The position numbers and the translations under genes are program-made. A stretch of DNA of 64,000 bases from Phytoseiulus persimilis (lineage: Eukaryota > Arthropoda > Arachnida > Mesostigmata > Phytoseiidae), in the NCBI GenBank assembly GCA_037576195.1, contig CM075104.1, positions 7,570,775-7,634,774 on the forward strand, in the 5' to 3' direction. Below, piece after piece: positions 1 to 11,152 of this stretch; within the stretch, counting starts at the first letter, position 1; each line of letters starts with the position of its first letter. The notes beneath the pieces are model-generated. The model was not told the origin of the DNA. It searched no databases and worked only from the letters and a program-made list of their open reading frames with translations.

Positions 1-3000
1 GTCGTGATGAGATGAGAATATTTTTCCCGCCTCGACCGATGTCCCTTACCAGAGTACGAGACTTCGGCATACTGAAATTCATCTACACCTACGCATATGT
101 TCTGGCTCGGCGCGGAAACGACTTATTCCCGCTGGAGATCCGTTTCGATCGTTGCCCTCCAATATCTCTGCTGTGGATTCAGGCCTCCTTGAACTCACGG
201 AGGAAGAACCAACGCTCCAAATCACAGCGCATGCTTCTGTAATTATCTCATAGGGTTCCATGCGAGGAACAGTCTCCTTGGGGGAACGTGCTCCCATCAC
301 GCGGTGAAGTTTTTCATCTCCCGCGGTGAGAATCGCTAGCTCTGCTCGAGAGGCGCGTTCGCATCCTTGGAGAGGTTTGTGAATCGTGTATCAACCCACA
401 GATCTTCACGGTGATTAATGTGGGTGATGTGAACGTAATTCTGTGGAGGGAGTCGGGCGGTTAGCGTGGAAAGCTCACTCCCACACGCGGTGTCCTATTG
501 AAACAAACCCGGGCGCGAAGAGCTCTCCAATAGCACTTGCAGCCGCTGCGGCAGAAGTCGCGGAGGGGGAGGAAACAATACGAAAGTTTAAAATGCGCGG
601 AAAGGACGCCGCTCATTAACAGCGACCGCACTGAGAGGAAGAAAACGAGAAACCAAAAGATCGAGGCGAACCGTTCTCGGGGAAATCGAGAACAAAAAGT
701 CGACTGCGGTTGAACACGAACGAATGGTAGAAGCAACGGGAAAGAATGGACGAATACGACAGAAGAGCGCGAGCTTTTGTCACAGCGGGCTTCTTCAACA
801 ACATCCTCCGCCGGGCCTCGTGCTTCCCCTCGGCCTGGCTCTCGTGGCGGCGGCGGCGGCGACGACGACGACAACTACGCCTGACGGCGAAGAGAGGAAG
901 CAGAAGGAGGAACAAGCCGACGCCACCGTTACGCCGGCCGAGCTCTCGTTATTTCCTAACGAGAAACAGAGCAGCTTGCTTCCCCAACTTGCTGTTCTTC
1001 CAAACCCCGATGTTCGAGCCAAGCCGTCAGAGTGTCTGTTTCGACTCCGGCCGAATCAATGCGTGTGTCCTCATCGTGGATCCTGTTGCTCGACGCATCG
1101 ACGTGCGGGCTCGACAGGGAAACCGCGACACGTCGGGCTGATGTCCCCTGCTCGAACGGCGACCAGGAAGAAAGGCCTTCCGGGCTTACCTTGGTTCCTT
1201 GTAGCCGGCCGAGTTCACCTGCATTCGGAGTTTATCTGACGTTTCAGTCTCGCGCCGATGTGTGCTGCCCCGGGCCCAGCCGTCAGGCGAATCTGCCGCG
1301 GCGCTGGCCCCAGAGATCCGTCACGGCTGAAGAGCAGATGTTATCCCAGCTGAGCGCCTAGCACGCTAAGTTCCACGCGATGAGCTTCTTACGCAACTTC
1401 TTCTGCCTCCGACGCGGCGCTGTCGTTGCGGCTCCTCCGCTTCTTTTGTTGACTTATGGAGCATGCTACTGAGCGGTCCAAGTTTCCTGGAGTTGGGTAG
1501 TTAATTTGCTCGCCGATTAAAGAGAGTAAAGGAAGCCTTCCTCCGTGTTCTTCCTTGCATACACTACCTTCGAATATGAAAGCAGCCCGCATGCGGCCGT
1601 TGATGCGGGCGAGGTAACCCGCGTCCCGGCAGGAGGGCTTTCTCGTCGTTTTTCCTCCGGGCGCAAATAGCTCTTGCTATTTTTAGCTCGACGGCATCTC
1701 TACGCAACTACGTCACGGCGCGGCGTTTGAGCGCCAGTTGCGAGGGGGCGCCACCTTCTCCCCTGAACCTGCGTGGTATCCACAGCTGAGCGGTTTGCAG
1801 CAAGGCTTTTAACTGGCCGAGCGAGGCTTCACGCGATATTGTACGAATTACGAGTCCGACACGGCAACCAGATGTCGTTTATCAGGTTCCGACGTGCCGG
1901 TCAGGAGGGGCGGTTGATACAATCTGATTATTCGCGATAACTGTCAAGCACAGATGAGTTTGATTGGAGAGGGGGCGAGCGGTCGGGAAGAGGGAACGAC
2001 CGGGGATTGGGCATCCATTATTATCAATGTGGGAAATCCATTAATCAAGCCACACATATGTCCTTCGGCTCCGCGAGTGGACACTGCAGCACCTCGGTTG
2101 CGGATCGCATCACCTCTGTTTTATCGATCACGGTTTCCATGCTTTGATCAACTCCATGGAGTGATCCGTGAGGGGACATCGAGTCGACTGTCGTTCGAGT
2201 GTTTCAAAGCCCCGCTTTCTTCTGATTCCCTCAGGGAGAATCGCCCCCGAGTTTTTGTCTCTCCTTGAGTGTGCCGCCTCAGAGCGATTCAAACGGAATC
2301 CCCCGAACTCCCCGCCAGCTCGAAGTCAGGTCGACGATCGCGGAGGAACTCGGATGCTGCCGTCCTGAATTCAGAGACCGATGGTTCATTTCGAGGAATT
2401 CAGTCACTGTTCGAAACGATCGGCCTACTATCCGAACTCCCGCCAGCGACCTGGGAACGCCGGTCGAGAGAACGGAACTAGGCCAGAAAAGCTGCGGTTC
2501 AGCTTCCGGTCAGCCTCCCGGAGAATGAAGTATCGAATACGAAACCCAGGAAGACCTCGATGATGTCCTCGCGAGCTGCGCGGTCACGGCGGGGGAGTGG
2601 GCGGGGCGCAGAGGGGCGGGCGGGGTTGAAGGTGGCCCAAGGAATTCCTGTTTTCCTGAGTGAGCCGGAGCTGAACCGCGTTCCGGCTTGCGTGAATGCG
2701 CTCCGGTTAGCCAACCGGGAAACTGAGCCGGGGTTACAGGCGTCTAATTGCATCGAACAACGTCAGTCGGTCGAGGAGTACGCTCACTCTGACTGATTAA
2801 TTGAATCCGTGCACAATCGCTCTCACTCCCGAGCCGACCGCTGACTTGCGTAGTATGCCGGCTCGCTGGATGCTCTCGACTTGTATGTATGCAGATCCGA
2901 CTGACCTGATTCCAAGTAAGTCTGGAATTCGTCTCGCTCGTCGGCGCACCCGTACTCTCTTTCTTGGCCGATCTGGAAATCTAGCGCCGCGGCCATCGAT

Positions 3001-3456
3001 GCGGCTGCTCGGGGCCACTTTATGAACGAGCATTGCGGCACATGGGTGGAGCTCACGTCCGTGCCTGCTCGTGCGGTCGACACAGCTTGAATATCCGGGC
3101 ATCTGGCCTTTCGTGGTGTTCAACAGTTGTAAGAGGCCACTCGACGGTTCGAGGGACCCACCACCAGCTGCTCCGGAGAAAACCAACAAACGGACGGAGG
3201 CAGGCTCCAGGACAAGCGGTGGCCGGCTTCGAGGGGCGCAGCGGTATAAAACAGAGGAAATCGAATGTAAACGGCTCGTGAGTTGTTGCCGTATGGACGG
3301 GTGTCGCTCGGAATCGAAGTAGGTCTCGGCGTGGAGCCCCTTCGGCCTCCTTCAACATCGTTTTCAAGTGGCCGAGGAACACAACACCAGGATCGAGACG
3401 GCGGGAAAGCGAGCAGTAAGGCAGCTGGAAGCACACGTCGTCGTGTACTCGCTGCG
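1..3456. other. Non-coding stretch, no gene recognised
   Basis: I see no recognisable domain in any frame. The region holds a short GGC/GAC triplet tract near 850 and several mutually overlapping open frames of 70-170 codons at 461-1361. The ATG frame at 724-1239 gains its alanine and threonine run from the triplet tract and resembles no family I know. A 21-base near-palindrome with a one-base bulge lies at 2148-2168, and an 8-bp stem with a 10-base loop at 1585-1610. Both are at the level expected by chance in a window this size. Confidence 0.5.
846..872 (+). repeat. Trinucleotide tract (GGC)5(GAC)4
   Basis: Five GGC units run directly into four GAC units. In overlapping frames the tract encodes short alanine, arginine or threonine runs and lengthens otherwise unremarkable frames on both strands. 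It is simple-sequence DNA; nothing indicates that it is translated. Confidence 0.85.
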
Positions 3457-3500
3457 CAGGCAAGCGAGCGGACGGACGAACGGGCGGCGGGGAAGCGAGC
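3457..3500. repeat. Degenerate tetranucleotide-periodic cluster
   Basis: Words of four bases (GCAA, GCGA, GCGG, ACGG, ACGA) follow one another with a 4-base rhythm rather than as one pure microsatellite. It lies about 180 bases before a run of 18 G. Similar clusters recur through the window. Confidence 0.6.
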
Positions 3501-3676
3501 TGACAAGCTTTTAGCAGATGCTCAAAGCAGCTAACAAGTATTACAGATGTCATGTCTAATGGCTCGCTGACTGGCTTGCCGGCGGCTGAGCAACTTTTCG
3601 GTCTCTCTCCTGATTGCTGTTCTTCCTCGAGCGGACGGACGGATAGACCACTGACTGAGAGGACGAAAAGGCGGGA

Positions 3677-3694
3677 GGGGGGGGGGGGGGGGGG
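3677..3694 (+). repeat. G homopolymer, 18 bases
   Basis: Uninterrupted run of 18 G on the plus strand, flanked by G-rich sequence with smaller G blocks. It can form G-quadruplex structure on the plus strand, which is a property of any such run. It is one of ten G/C runs of 12 or more in this window. Confidence 0.95.
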
Positions 3695-6120
3695 ACACCG
3701 GCAAGGGCTGGGGGGCAGGCAAGCAGACAGGGGACGCACAGAACGACGACAACGACTCTGTGCGTGAATTGCCTCCGTGTTGTCTTTGTCTTTTTCCCTT
3801 ATTGGTGTTGCTGTTGGTGTTTCTGTTCGTCCCTTTCTTCGTTTGCTCGTTTCCTCCTCGTCCTGCTTGGAATTAAAAGAGTCGGCAAACACAATCCATT
3901 AAAAGCGGACTGAACGAGAATGGAACGTCGCTGGACTTCGATTCCTGCCGCTTGCGGGTTCGACGCACTCCGACGCATGCAGTAACTCTGAGAGACATTC
4001 GGAGGCGAATTATCCTTGATGGATCGATCTCGTGAAATGCCATCCGCGAAGACGACTTGAGACGGCCTCGATTTTCAGCCTGTTCCAAGCAGCCTGCTCG
4101 AGCTTACGCGGACAAGAGACCCCGCACGCAGATCGACTTTCTCATCCCTCGTGGTGTCGTCCGTTTGTCTGGAAGTATTCAAGAAGCTGCACGGTTCGTG
4201 TAGATTTCCGGGTCGAGAAACGCATTCACACAGCTCAAACTCCAGGCCTCCAAAGGAAGAAGTTTGGAACGATTCGGCGCAGCGGTCTCGCCGAAATCCG
4301 GACAGCTGCCGGTGAAATTCCAGAGCTATAAAATTCCCCGGTCGCGACCGCTGACCGGGGTATCATAAATTTTGGAGCCACGAAGGACCCATTACCGACA
4401 CAAAAGGGAACAATAGGTGGGAGGTTCCGACGAGCATTAACGACAACGCGTAAACAGATTCCGGGATCAATCAGATGGTCGAGTGGTCTTCGCGCGTCGC
4501 AGCTCCGTACTGGATAAGCTCAAAACTAGATACACGATAACTGTGACGAAGCAGCGAAACAGCCGCCCAAATCGGATGGAATGTCCCTTCAGGTACCGAG
4601 GGTGAAGTTGCTCTTCAAGAATGTGCACTACCGGATGAGTCCGAACCGGGAACACATGTTGAGTCCAGCTCACGAGCTCTTTCGATGATTTCCTCTCTTA
4701 TTCCTGATCATTCTCGAACGAAATGCCAACGACTCGATTACTCGTCAAGAAGCGTGAAGCTTGCATGAGCATGGAGATCAGGATGCCGCCGGCTCTGTTG
4801 CATGCTTCAGGAGAATCCAGGAGTCCTGCGCCAAGGGCCGCGCTCAGAGACGAATCCATAGCCCGCTGACTCGGACCCCAGCCGAGAGCGGAGCGTCGAA
4901 ACACGACTGCGTCCCTCTGGCGCGTCCATTCAACCATCCGATTCATAAAAGTGTCAATTTGAGACTCGAACGGAGGAAAAGACGTCACTCTGCGTGCAGG
5001 AAAATATCCTGTGTGCACAAACGGACGGTTCGCGACCGCCCTTCAGGAACGGTTTTCCGATTACTTTTTCTGTAGTATGACATCCGTCGGATACTGATGA
5101 AATTCTCTGATGTCACCAGCGTGCGTCGCTTAGAATGGCTCGGCGCTGCCACCTCCAGACACGCCACCTGACTCGCGGTCGTCAGGCGGACGCTCGATCG
5201 GCGGAACTTCTCGCCTCTCCCTCGTAAAGCTCCTTGAAACCGGCGGGATGGCCAAGTTGTCGTCCGAACGCGTGAAGATCCCGTCCTGACACTTCTCGTC
5301 ATGTGTTCAGAGAAGGAGTTCCCCAGTCCGAAAGAGTGTTCCCCGAAAGAGGATAGGTCTGTGTCAGCAGTGCCTACCATGAAGGCCCCCGTGTTCTCCT
5401 GTCATCAATTCCGATAGCACGACTCGAACGCGAGTCCCTCCAGTGATTCGTCGCCTTTTCTTCAAACTGATTCTCGCCGCGCACCGTGTCACTGCCGTGC
5501 AAAGACCAACACCATTAGCGAGAAGGAACGCTGGTGGCTTCAGGAAAAACCGGAAAGTGTTACAAGGCGCCCGGCGAACGCAGTCAGTCCACTATTCTGT
5601 TCGTCTGCTATCACTCTGTGTTCTCCGGAAGAATAATGACTTCGTAATCCAATCTGTGCAGTTCGGCTCGCCTCGAACGAGAGAATCTAATGGCCGGAGA
5701 AGTCTTTCCTTCCTCAAAATATCGTTCCAGCGGTGGCTGCTGCTTCCTGGTTCGCCGATTCCGGCGACTCCGTTCTCCCTCAAACTGGGAACTTCCGCAG
5801 CGAGAGACCAAATCGAAAACGACGAAAACACACTATCCCGCCCAGAGCCGGAGGTGACACCGGCCCACTGCGATCGAGACTCCTTCCACAAAGGTCAGAT
5901 GCGCCGAAAGGAATTCGGATCCCGGCTTCCCACTGCCGGAACGACTTCTCCCGAGACCTGTGGAGGTCGTAGAACCGGGTCGACCCTGCAGAGGCCGGCC
6001 TTGGGACGCTGAAATTTCGCGGGATGTCGCGGATGGCGGCACATTCGAATGCATAGCAGTTGTTTCATTGCGATCATTAATACAATGGCCGCGGGCAGAT
6101 GGAGCTCTAGGGGAAGGTGT

Positions 6121-6139
6121 GGGGGGGGGGGGGGGGGGG
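6121..6139 (+). repeat. G homopolymer, 19 bases
   Basis: Uninterrupted run of 19 G beginning after a T at 6120. A GCGA tetranucleotide cluster follows about 95 bases later and an ACGG cluster about 240 bases later. This is one of several places where a long G/C run and 4-base periodic DNA lie together. Confidence 0.95.
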
Positions 6140-6231
6140 AACCCGTCCTGCGAACCGGTGCAGTGACTGACCGAGCGACCCCGTGGCAGTTGGATCCCGG
6201 TTTGCCGACCGCACCGACATCGCCGCGCAGT

Positions 6232-6253
6232 CAGCGAGCGAGCGAGCGGTCAG
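6232..6253. repeat. GCGA tetranucleotide tract
   Basis: Three to four GCGA units bounded by CAG words. Short and slightly degenerate; part of the recurring 4-base periodic family in this window. Confidence 0.75.
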
Positions 6254-6372
6254 GGACCATCCAATGGGTCGACGTACCCTCGACGAGGTCCTCAAACCAC
6301 CCGAAATAGCCAATACCGAAAGCGAGAGACCGGGCCAGCCAACCGTTCGGAGACTTGTGCTCGACGACCGAG

Positions 6373-6414
6373 CGACAGACAGAGCGACGGACGGACGGAC
6401 GGCCAGCCAGCCAA
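6373..6414. repeat. Mixed GACA/ACGG/CCAG tetranucleotide cluster
   Basis: Two GACA-type units are followed by four ACGG units and then GCCA units, all kept on a 4-base rhythm. Successive blocks differ by one base, which suggests tetranucleotide slippage followed by point change. Confidence 0.75.
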
Positions 6415-8114
6415 GTAGATACGATTACGCACAGGCGAGTTTTTCCACTCAATTTCACCCTATCTGATGGATGGATTGACGGAGGGTGGTCGACTAGACG
6501 GCAGGCGGCCAACTTGGCCGTCGTAAGAAGTAGAGAAGGAGTGCTGGGGGAGCGTCTGGGTGGAACGGGAGGGGGTGGGGTTCTATGATAACGTTCGGTT
6601 TCATGATGTGGCACGGACGGCGCGATCATGATGATCTTCAAAAGTATTTCTTTCTTGCGTCGCTCGCAGCTGAGTTGAAGGGTCGCTTTCTTTCCCCTCC
6701 TCCTTCTTCAGAAGTATTACACCTAGCTCCCGAGGCATCCCTCACTTGACGGAGTCCCGACTCAGGGTGGCTGGAGCGAGGGAAGGGGAGGGGTGGACGA
6801 AACAACGGGAGGGGGGCTGGGGCCGCCATGGGAAGCGATGTAGGAGAGGAGGGGTTCGCTGCGAGAAGGCAGAACGAGAAGTCTGTTATCAGGCGTGACT
6901 CTCGCGTGTTTTCCGACGCTGGCGGAATAACACGTGGATGTCTGAGCGAGGAGCCATTATCTTGAAATAAATTCATTTATTCATGCTGATTTGAATGAAG
7001 CTCCACGAGCAGAGAGATCCCGAACGGGTTCATGGGCCGAAACAGCCGCCGCCGATTGCATCACTTGCTCCCCTCGCTTTTTGTTTTCTTTTTTCCCCGA
7101 CGGCTCGAGCCATCAACCTCCCTTCTCCTGGGCGCGAATCAAAGGCATCAGGGATGGAAGCGAGGCGCTGCTTTGACGCGGAAACGCACAGACAGAGAAC
7201 CAGAGCGCACCTTTTTCCCTTTCTGTGACTTCCGCTGCCTCGCGCGTGCGGAATGGTCATGCATCGACTGCCAGATGCACGAGTCCTCGAGACTCTGCGG
7301 CGCTTTTGAAAAGAGAGCGCGCGAAATTCGGCTTTTCGTTCTAAAACGGAACAACATCTGTATCGAGTGCTAGTGAACGAATAGTCAGGCAGGAACACGG
7401 TCGAGAATTCGCGTCCACTTTGAGTACCTGGATTCCCGTCGCCTCAGCCGACGAAGTCCCGCATTCTTTCGAAACGTCTCCGATCTCTAGTTGGACGGAA
7501 AGAGTTCGAATGCGGACGATGCAGCCGGTGAAATATAGAGGGCGGGACTACGTGCATCAGAAAATAGTCGGACTTCGGAGAGGCGAAGTCGGAGCGAGGC
7601 CGTAGAGGCGCTCTTCAAGTTTCAAGCACCTTTATAAAAGCAAGTGAACGCTTTTGATGAAGAGCCTCTGCGTCGTCGTCTATCGGAGCAGCAGCGGCGG
7701 TATCAAGAGCAGTAGGAGCTATATCGAAGGGTGAACTGAATCGTGGAGCCGGCGAACTGCCCGCCAAGACCTAACGGACTGCTCAAGCACAACGCAATAA
7801 AGAACTCTCTTCACCTCCGGTTCTCTTCGCCTCTATCTCGTTCTCAGACCGCCCCTTATCTTCGACAACTTCCACTATGTTGCTTATCTCCCGTCCGTTT
7901 AATCTTCTTCCTCCTCTCCCTTTTGAGGTTGGAATGAGGATAACGCTCAGGATCGTTTGTGCCCCACTCGCGGGCAACCGGCTCAAGTTGACTCCAGGCT
8001 TCCCAGCTCTGTGAATTCGACATTCGAATATCGGGCGAACTCGTCATGTTCGTATCTTCCTGGAGAGAACCTTCTGCTCAGCTTGCTCTCTGTAATTGTG
8101 AGACAGCTGATCCC
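6415..8114. other. Non-coding stretch
   Basis: No supported gene. TATAAAAG at 7634 is a good TATA-like word, but no pyrimidine-CA initiator lies 28-34 bases downstream. AATAAA-type words at 6966 and 7795 are isolated. Open frames are short and overlap on both strands. Confidence 0.5.
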
Positions 8115-8122
8115 ACCTCATT
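8115..8122 (+). repeat. Left 8-bp flanking duplication of hAT-like element
   Basis: ACCTCATT lies directly before the terminal CAGTGG of the candidate element. The eight bases directly after its other end read ACCTCACG, matching in six of eight positions. Eight-base target duplications are characteristic of the hAT superfamily; the two mismatches would reflect age. Confidence 0.5.
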
Positions 8123-8137
8123 CAGTGGCGTAGCGAG
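8123..8137 (+). repeat. Left terminal inverted repeat (hAT-like)
   Basis: CAGTGGCGTAGCGAG. It matches the inverted right end in 11 of 15 positions and a second terminus at 15295 in 13 of 15. Confidence 0.55.
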
Positions 8138-8182
8138 CCTCCGTGAGGCCCGGAACGGACCGGTGATTCGATGAGCCCCGGT

Positions 8183-8194
8183 CCCCCCCCCCCC
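8183..8194 (+). repeat. C homopolymer, 12 bases
   Basis: Run of 12 C inside the hAT-like element, about 60 bases from its left terminus. It is preceded by GCCCCGGT, so the G-rich side would face inward on the minus strand. Confidence 0.95.
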
Positions 8195-8855
8195 TCCAAT
8201 TTTGCGTGAAGCTTAAGAAAAGGGCTGCGTTTGGCGCGCCCTGACTGATTTATCTGATTATCTGTATTACTTTATAATAGCGACGTGGAATCGAGTTCTC
8301 CGACCTTCCGAGAAATGGAGGGAACTCGCGCGAGTTAACACAGGTGTGAGGAACTGGATCAGGTGTGCCTGGAGCGTGATCGTCCTCGGGCTGCTCCATA
8401 GACAGAATGGCAAGGTTTGACAACCTAGTTTGAGACATGTTTGATCGTGGATGATTCGTGATGAGCTTCGATTCTCACATGCTCCGTTTGCATCCGGTGG
8501 ATCTTATGCCCAGGGATGAATAAGAGCCGGAGCATCATTGCAGAATTCGGGACAGATATCGTCGAGCTGAATGGTTAGATAAACTTGAGTAGCTCCAAGG
8601 AACCAACTCTCATGAGGATCGTTGCCTGAGGCAGAAACAAAGACGTTGCGCCTCGATCATGAAGGACACAACAACATGGATGATGCTGCATCAGAGGGGC
8701 AAGAAATCTGATGCAACAATCGGACTTTCTCCCTACTCTGAAGACTTCGAAAATAAATCTTCCAGGCAGAACTCAAGTCTACCAATGAAACAGGAACGTA
8801 GAGGGTTCTGATGCCCCTGGCGATGCGATGCCTGGGGCGGACCGCCCCACCCCCT

Positions 8856-8870
8856 CTCGCCATGCTAGTG
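8856..8870 (-). repeat. Right terminal inverted repeat (hAT-like)
   Basis: Read on the minus strand as CACTAGCATGGCGAG. It is followed inward by a G-rich block and the palindrome TGGGGCGGACCGCCCCA at about 8833-8848, a kind of subterminal structure seen in many DNA transposon ends. Confidence 0.5.
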
Positions 8871-8878
8871 ACCTCACG
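8871..8878 (+). repeat. Right 8-bp flanking duplication of hAT-like element
   Basis: ACCTCACG directly abuts the right terminus and matches the left flank in six of eight positions. Confidence 0.5.
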
Positions 8879-9254
8879 TAACGCGAACTCAAAACATCTC
8901 GTCATAAGCCCTCCTAACTCAGTTCATCGCGAGCAACACTGACCCGGGGGCTGGCGGATTGTGATCTCCTAACCTGAGCCACATCTTTGAACCTCTCCAT
9001 AAAAACTACCCCGTACAAATAGAGATCAATGGCTCGCTGAGACACTGTTCCGACGAGCTCGGAGGCGAAACTAACAGCATGCCCTTGGGCTCCAACTCAG
9101 AACGTTGAGAGAATCAGGAAGAGGGCCCCGCTGCTCGATACAAACTCTTGAGATGTCGAGCAGCTTCTTCAACTAATTAGGATTCGTTAAGCCACATTCG
9201 CCCCCAGCGTGTACGCTCCACCAGAGCACGAGTCATTGAAACCAAAAACCGCAG

Positions 9255-9265
9255 AAAAAAAAAAA
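9255..9265 (+). repeat. A homopolymer, 11 bases
   Basis: The longest A/T run I noticed in the window. It is much shorter than the longest G run (35), which is the reverse of the usual pattern in animal genomes. Confidence 0.9.
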
Positions 9266-9913
9266 CATTCAATCATTGAAGGAAATTCGACGCACAAGAG
9301 ACAGTTCATATCCATCAGATGCTGAGTCGGAGCTGCTTTCGGATCAAACGCGTGGGGAAGTTCTTGTTTCTTATATCGTGTCCGACTTCTCGGAATGTGG
9401 AGCGGACTCTGCTCATCGCGGCCATCGGATTATCGAACCACCCATTCGTCCGAAGCTCGGCTCTTTGTAATCTCTCCTCTATTGAGTGATCCGATCAAGC
9501 GGGTTCAACTATCTGTTTTCCCACCAAGCCGTGCTGTGAACTCTCCACAGTCGACTTTGACTTCGACGATCCTGGACAAAGGATAAATTCTTGCCCAATT
9601 TGACAACCCATTCCTGGGCCGTGGCTGAAATCTCTTCTGGAATTCCTGTTTTCCGTCTGAGTGTAACCCGAGATCAAGCGAAGTTTTCCTCTCCTCTCTC
9701 GGCCTGATTCCCTCGGCAACATCAAATGAAGCTCGAAGGCTGCCTGTCTATCCGCCCGTCAGCGGGTCGGACTATTATTAGATTCCTTTGGCTTTTCTTC
9801 CCTTGAATTCAGCCGAGTGAAAGCTTCTCAATCGTTCCACTCCCAAATCCGCCCTCTTCACCTCCCACCACTCCTCACCACTGGGTTCTAGAAAATCTCC
9901 GACGGCTTTTTGG

Positions 9914-9937
9914 TTGCTCGCTTGTGCGCTCGCTCGG
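9914..9937. repeat. GCTC/GCTT tetranucleotide-periodic cluster
   Basis: GCTC, GCTT, GCGC and GCTC words follow at about 4-base spacing. Degenerate member of the recurrent family. Confidence 0.6.
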
Positions 9938-11138
9938 TTTACTCTCGATCAGGCAGTCAACCTGGCCGTACTTCTCGGAGCCCAAGTGCCGAACCCTGCC
10001 ACGGTCGCTTTTACTCTTCAGAAAAAAAAAAGATAAAGGCATTGCGCTGTTATCTTCGTGCAGTCGAGTTTTCTCCGGTATTCTTCCCAGCATTCCCACG
10101 CTACCTCCCTGGCATATCCCGCGCTGTATGGGCCTTCCGCTAACTCATTCACTTGCCAGCTTGCCCCCTCTGCCCGCCCAGTCCTACCCCAATGTGGTTT
10201 CGGTTCCGTTTTTGGAGGGGTCGCCCAGCCCATACCTGGCAAGACATGGAAGGAACCTTTACAGCCCTGCGGTACGCCTCGTCCCGTTTGCCGGGCGGCG
10301 CGGGGTCTATCGTAGACTACAGGAAGTCGGATGGAGACTTTTGTTGAGGCACAAACGCGTTTTTTTCCTTTGAGCTGCGGGTTATTGCCACCCCGGAGCC
10401 AACGCCATTGCGCACCCTATACTCCACCCCACCCCATCTATAGCAGGCCGCTCTCATTGAACGAGGCAAGCAATGGGGGAGGCAAGCACGAAGCTGGCAA
10501 AACGACTCGGAGACGGGCAGACAAACCGAAACGAGAGGTCGAGGAGGTTGCGACAAAAACTCACCCCGACTACGACAACCACTGGCACCGCGAACAGCGG
10601 TGACTGTAGTGGCAGAGAAATCACAAGCACCAGCAGCGGCTCAATAAGGGCTGAAGCACACTTTACCAGAGAACAAGGACTGGAATCGAGCTTTGTTCCT
10701 CGTGTAACCACCTCCTCACCCTCGCAGCGGTTCGCCTAGCTTTCCCACAACGCTTGCACGAATGATTGATTTTCGCTCGATTAACAAACGAACGAACCGT
10801 TCCATTCAGATATATCTGCGCTTAGTTTATTCGATTCAAACCTCAAATTGATCCACGAACACTCTTGGGTCCAGGTTGTGGTAGAGCTAGTGGTTGGCGT
10901 GTGGGTAAGCGACAACGGGAAGGGGGAAAAGCAACACGAAATCGATGGGTAGCAGCCAGGACTCGCGGGACGTAACCGACGGAATGGCCGAGTAGCCCAG
11001 ACGGCTCACAGGTGGCCCCGTCTATCTCCCGCGCCATGGGCCTGTCGAGCTTTTGGGGCGGGGAGGCAACAGACAAAGGAACCGAGAGACGAACGTTTGG
11101 CCTGATCATGGAATACATTGCGGCCCGAGCGGGGAGAC

Positions 11139-11152
11139 GGGGGGGGGGGGGG
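11139..11152 (+). repeat. G homopolymer, 14 bases
   Basis: Run of 14 G, preceded by GGGGAGAC and followed by CGCAGCCC. Confidence 0.95.

Larger units (their letters stand above)
3501..6227. other. Non-coding stretch with two G runs
   Basis: No supported gene. An open frame of 279 codons on the minus strand (3053-3892) starts at GTG and crosses the G18 run as a proline block, so I treat it as composition-driven. TATAAAAC at 3245 and TATAAAAT at 4327 have no initiator at the expected distance. An 8-bp GC-rich stem (CCCCGGTC, 9-base loop, GACCGGGG) lies at 4336-4360. A 189-codon plus-strand frame at 5443-6012 starts at GTG and has no recognisable domain. Confidence 0.5.
8123..8870 (+). mobile_element. 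Candidate hAT-like DNA transposon remnant, 748 bp
   Basis: The left end reads CAGTGGCGTAGCGAG. The right end, read inward on the minus strand, reads CACTAGCATGGCGAG. These match in 11 of 15 positions, and a shared GTG-G-GGC follows six bases further in on both. The element is bounded exactly by an 8-bp near-duplication (ACCTCATT / ACCTCACG). The CAGTGGCGTAG start and 8-bp duplication fit the hAT superfamily from general knowledge. The right end contains a GC-rich palindrome (8833-8848), and a C12 run sits near the left end. At 748 bp it is too short for an autonomous transposase, so it would be a non-autonomous or deleted copy. Orientation is arbitrary. Confidence 0.55.
8504..8905 (-). pseudogene. 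Open minus-strand frame broken once by TGA
   Basis: Reading leftward on the minus strand, one frame stays open from 8905 to a TAA at 8504-8506 apart from a single TGA at 8657-8659, about 133 codons in all. Most of it lies inside the hAT-like element and begins in the right flank. Just past the TGA the minus strand has a good acceptor-like sequence (pyrimidine-rich, ending CTGCCTCAG). The second half contains ESWFLGATQVYLTIQLDD. I recognise no family, and no transposase motif is visible. It could be a relic coding segment or chance. Confidence 0.15.
8879..11138. other. Non-coding stretch
   Basis: No supported gene. Holds an A11 run at 9255-9265, an A10 run at 10022-10031, a 4-base periodic cluster near 9914, and a looser run of AGGC/AAGC words near 10470-10515. 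Open frames up to 149 codons at 9924-10373 overlap one another in three plus-strand frames. Confidence 0.5.

Noticed and set aside
724..1239. 171-codon ATG frame with an Ala/Thr stretch
   Set aside because: The Ala/Thr stretch comes from the GGC/GAC triplet tract; two other frames are open over the same bases and no domain is visible.
3053..3892. 279-codon minus-strand open frame
   Set aside because: Starts at GTG, crosses the G18 run as a proline block, is rich in low-complexity Arg/Ser/Pro, and matches no family I know.
7634..7641. TATAAAAG as a promoter
   Set aside because: No initiator at 28-34 bases downstream and no supported gene after it.
8323..8336. 14-base palindrome AACTCGCGCGAGTT
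   Set aside because: About four 14-base palindromes are expected by chance in 64 kb.
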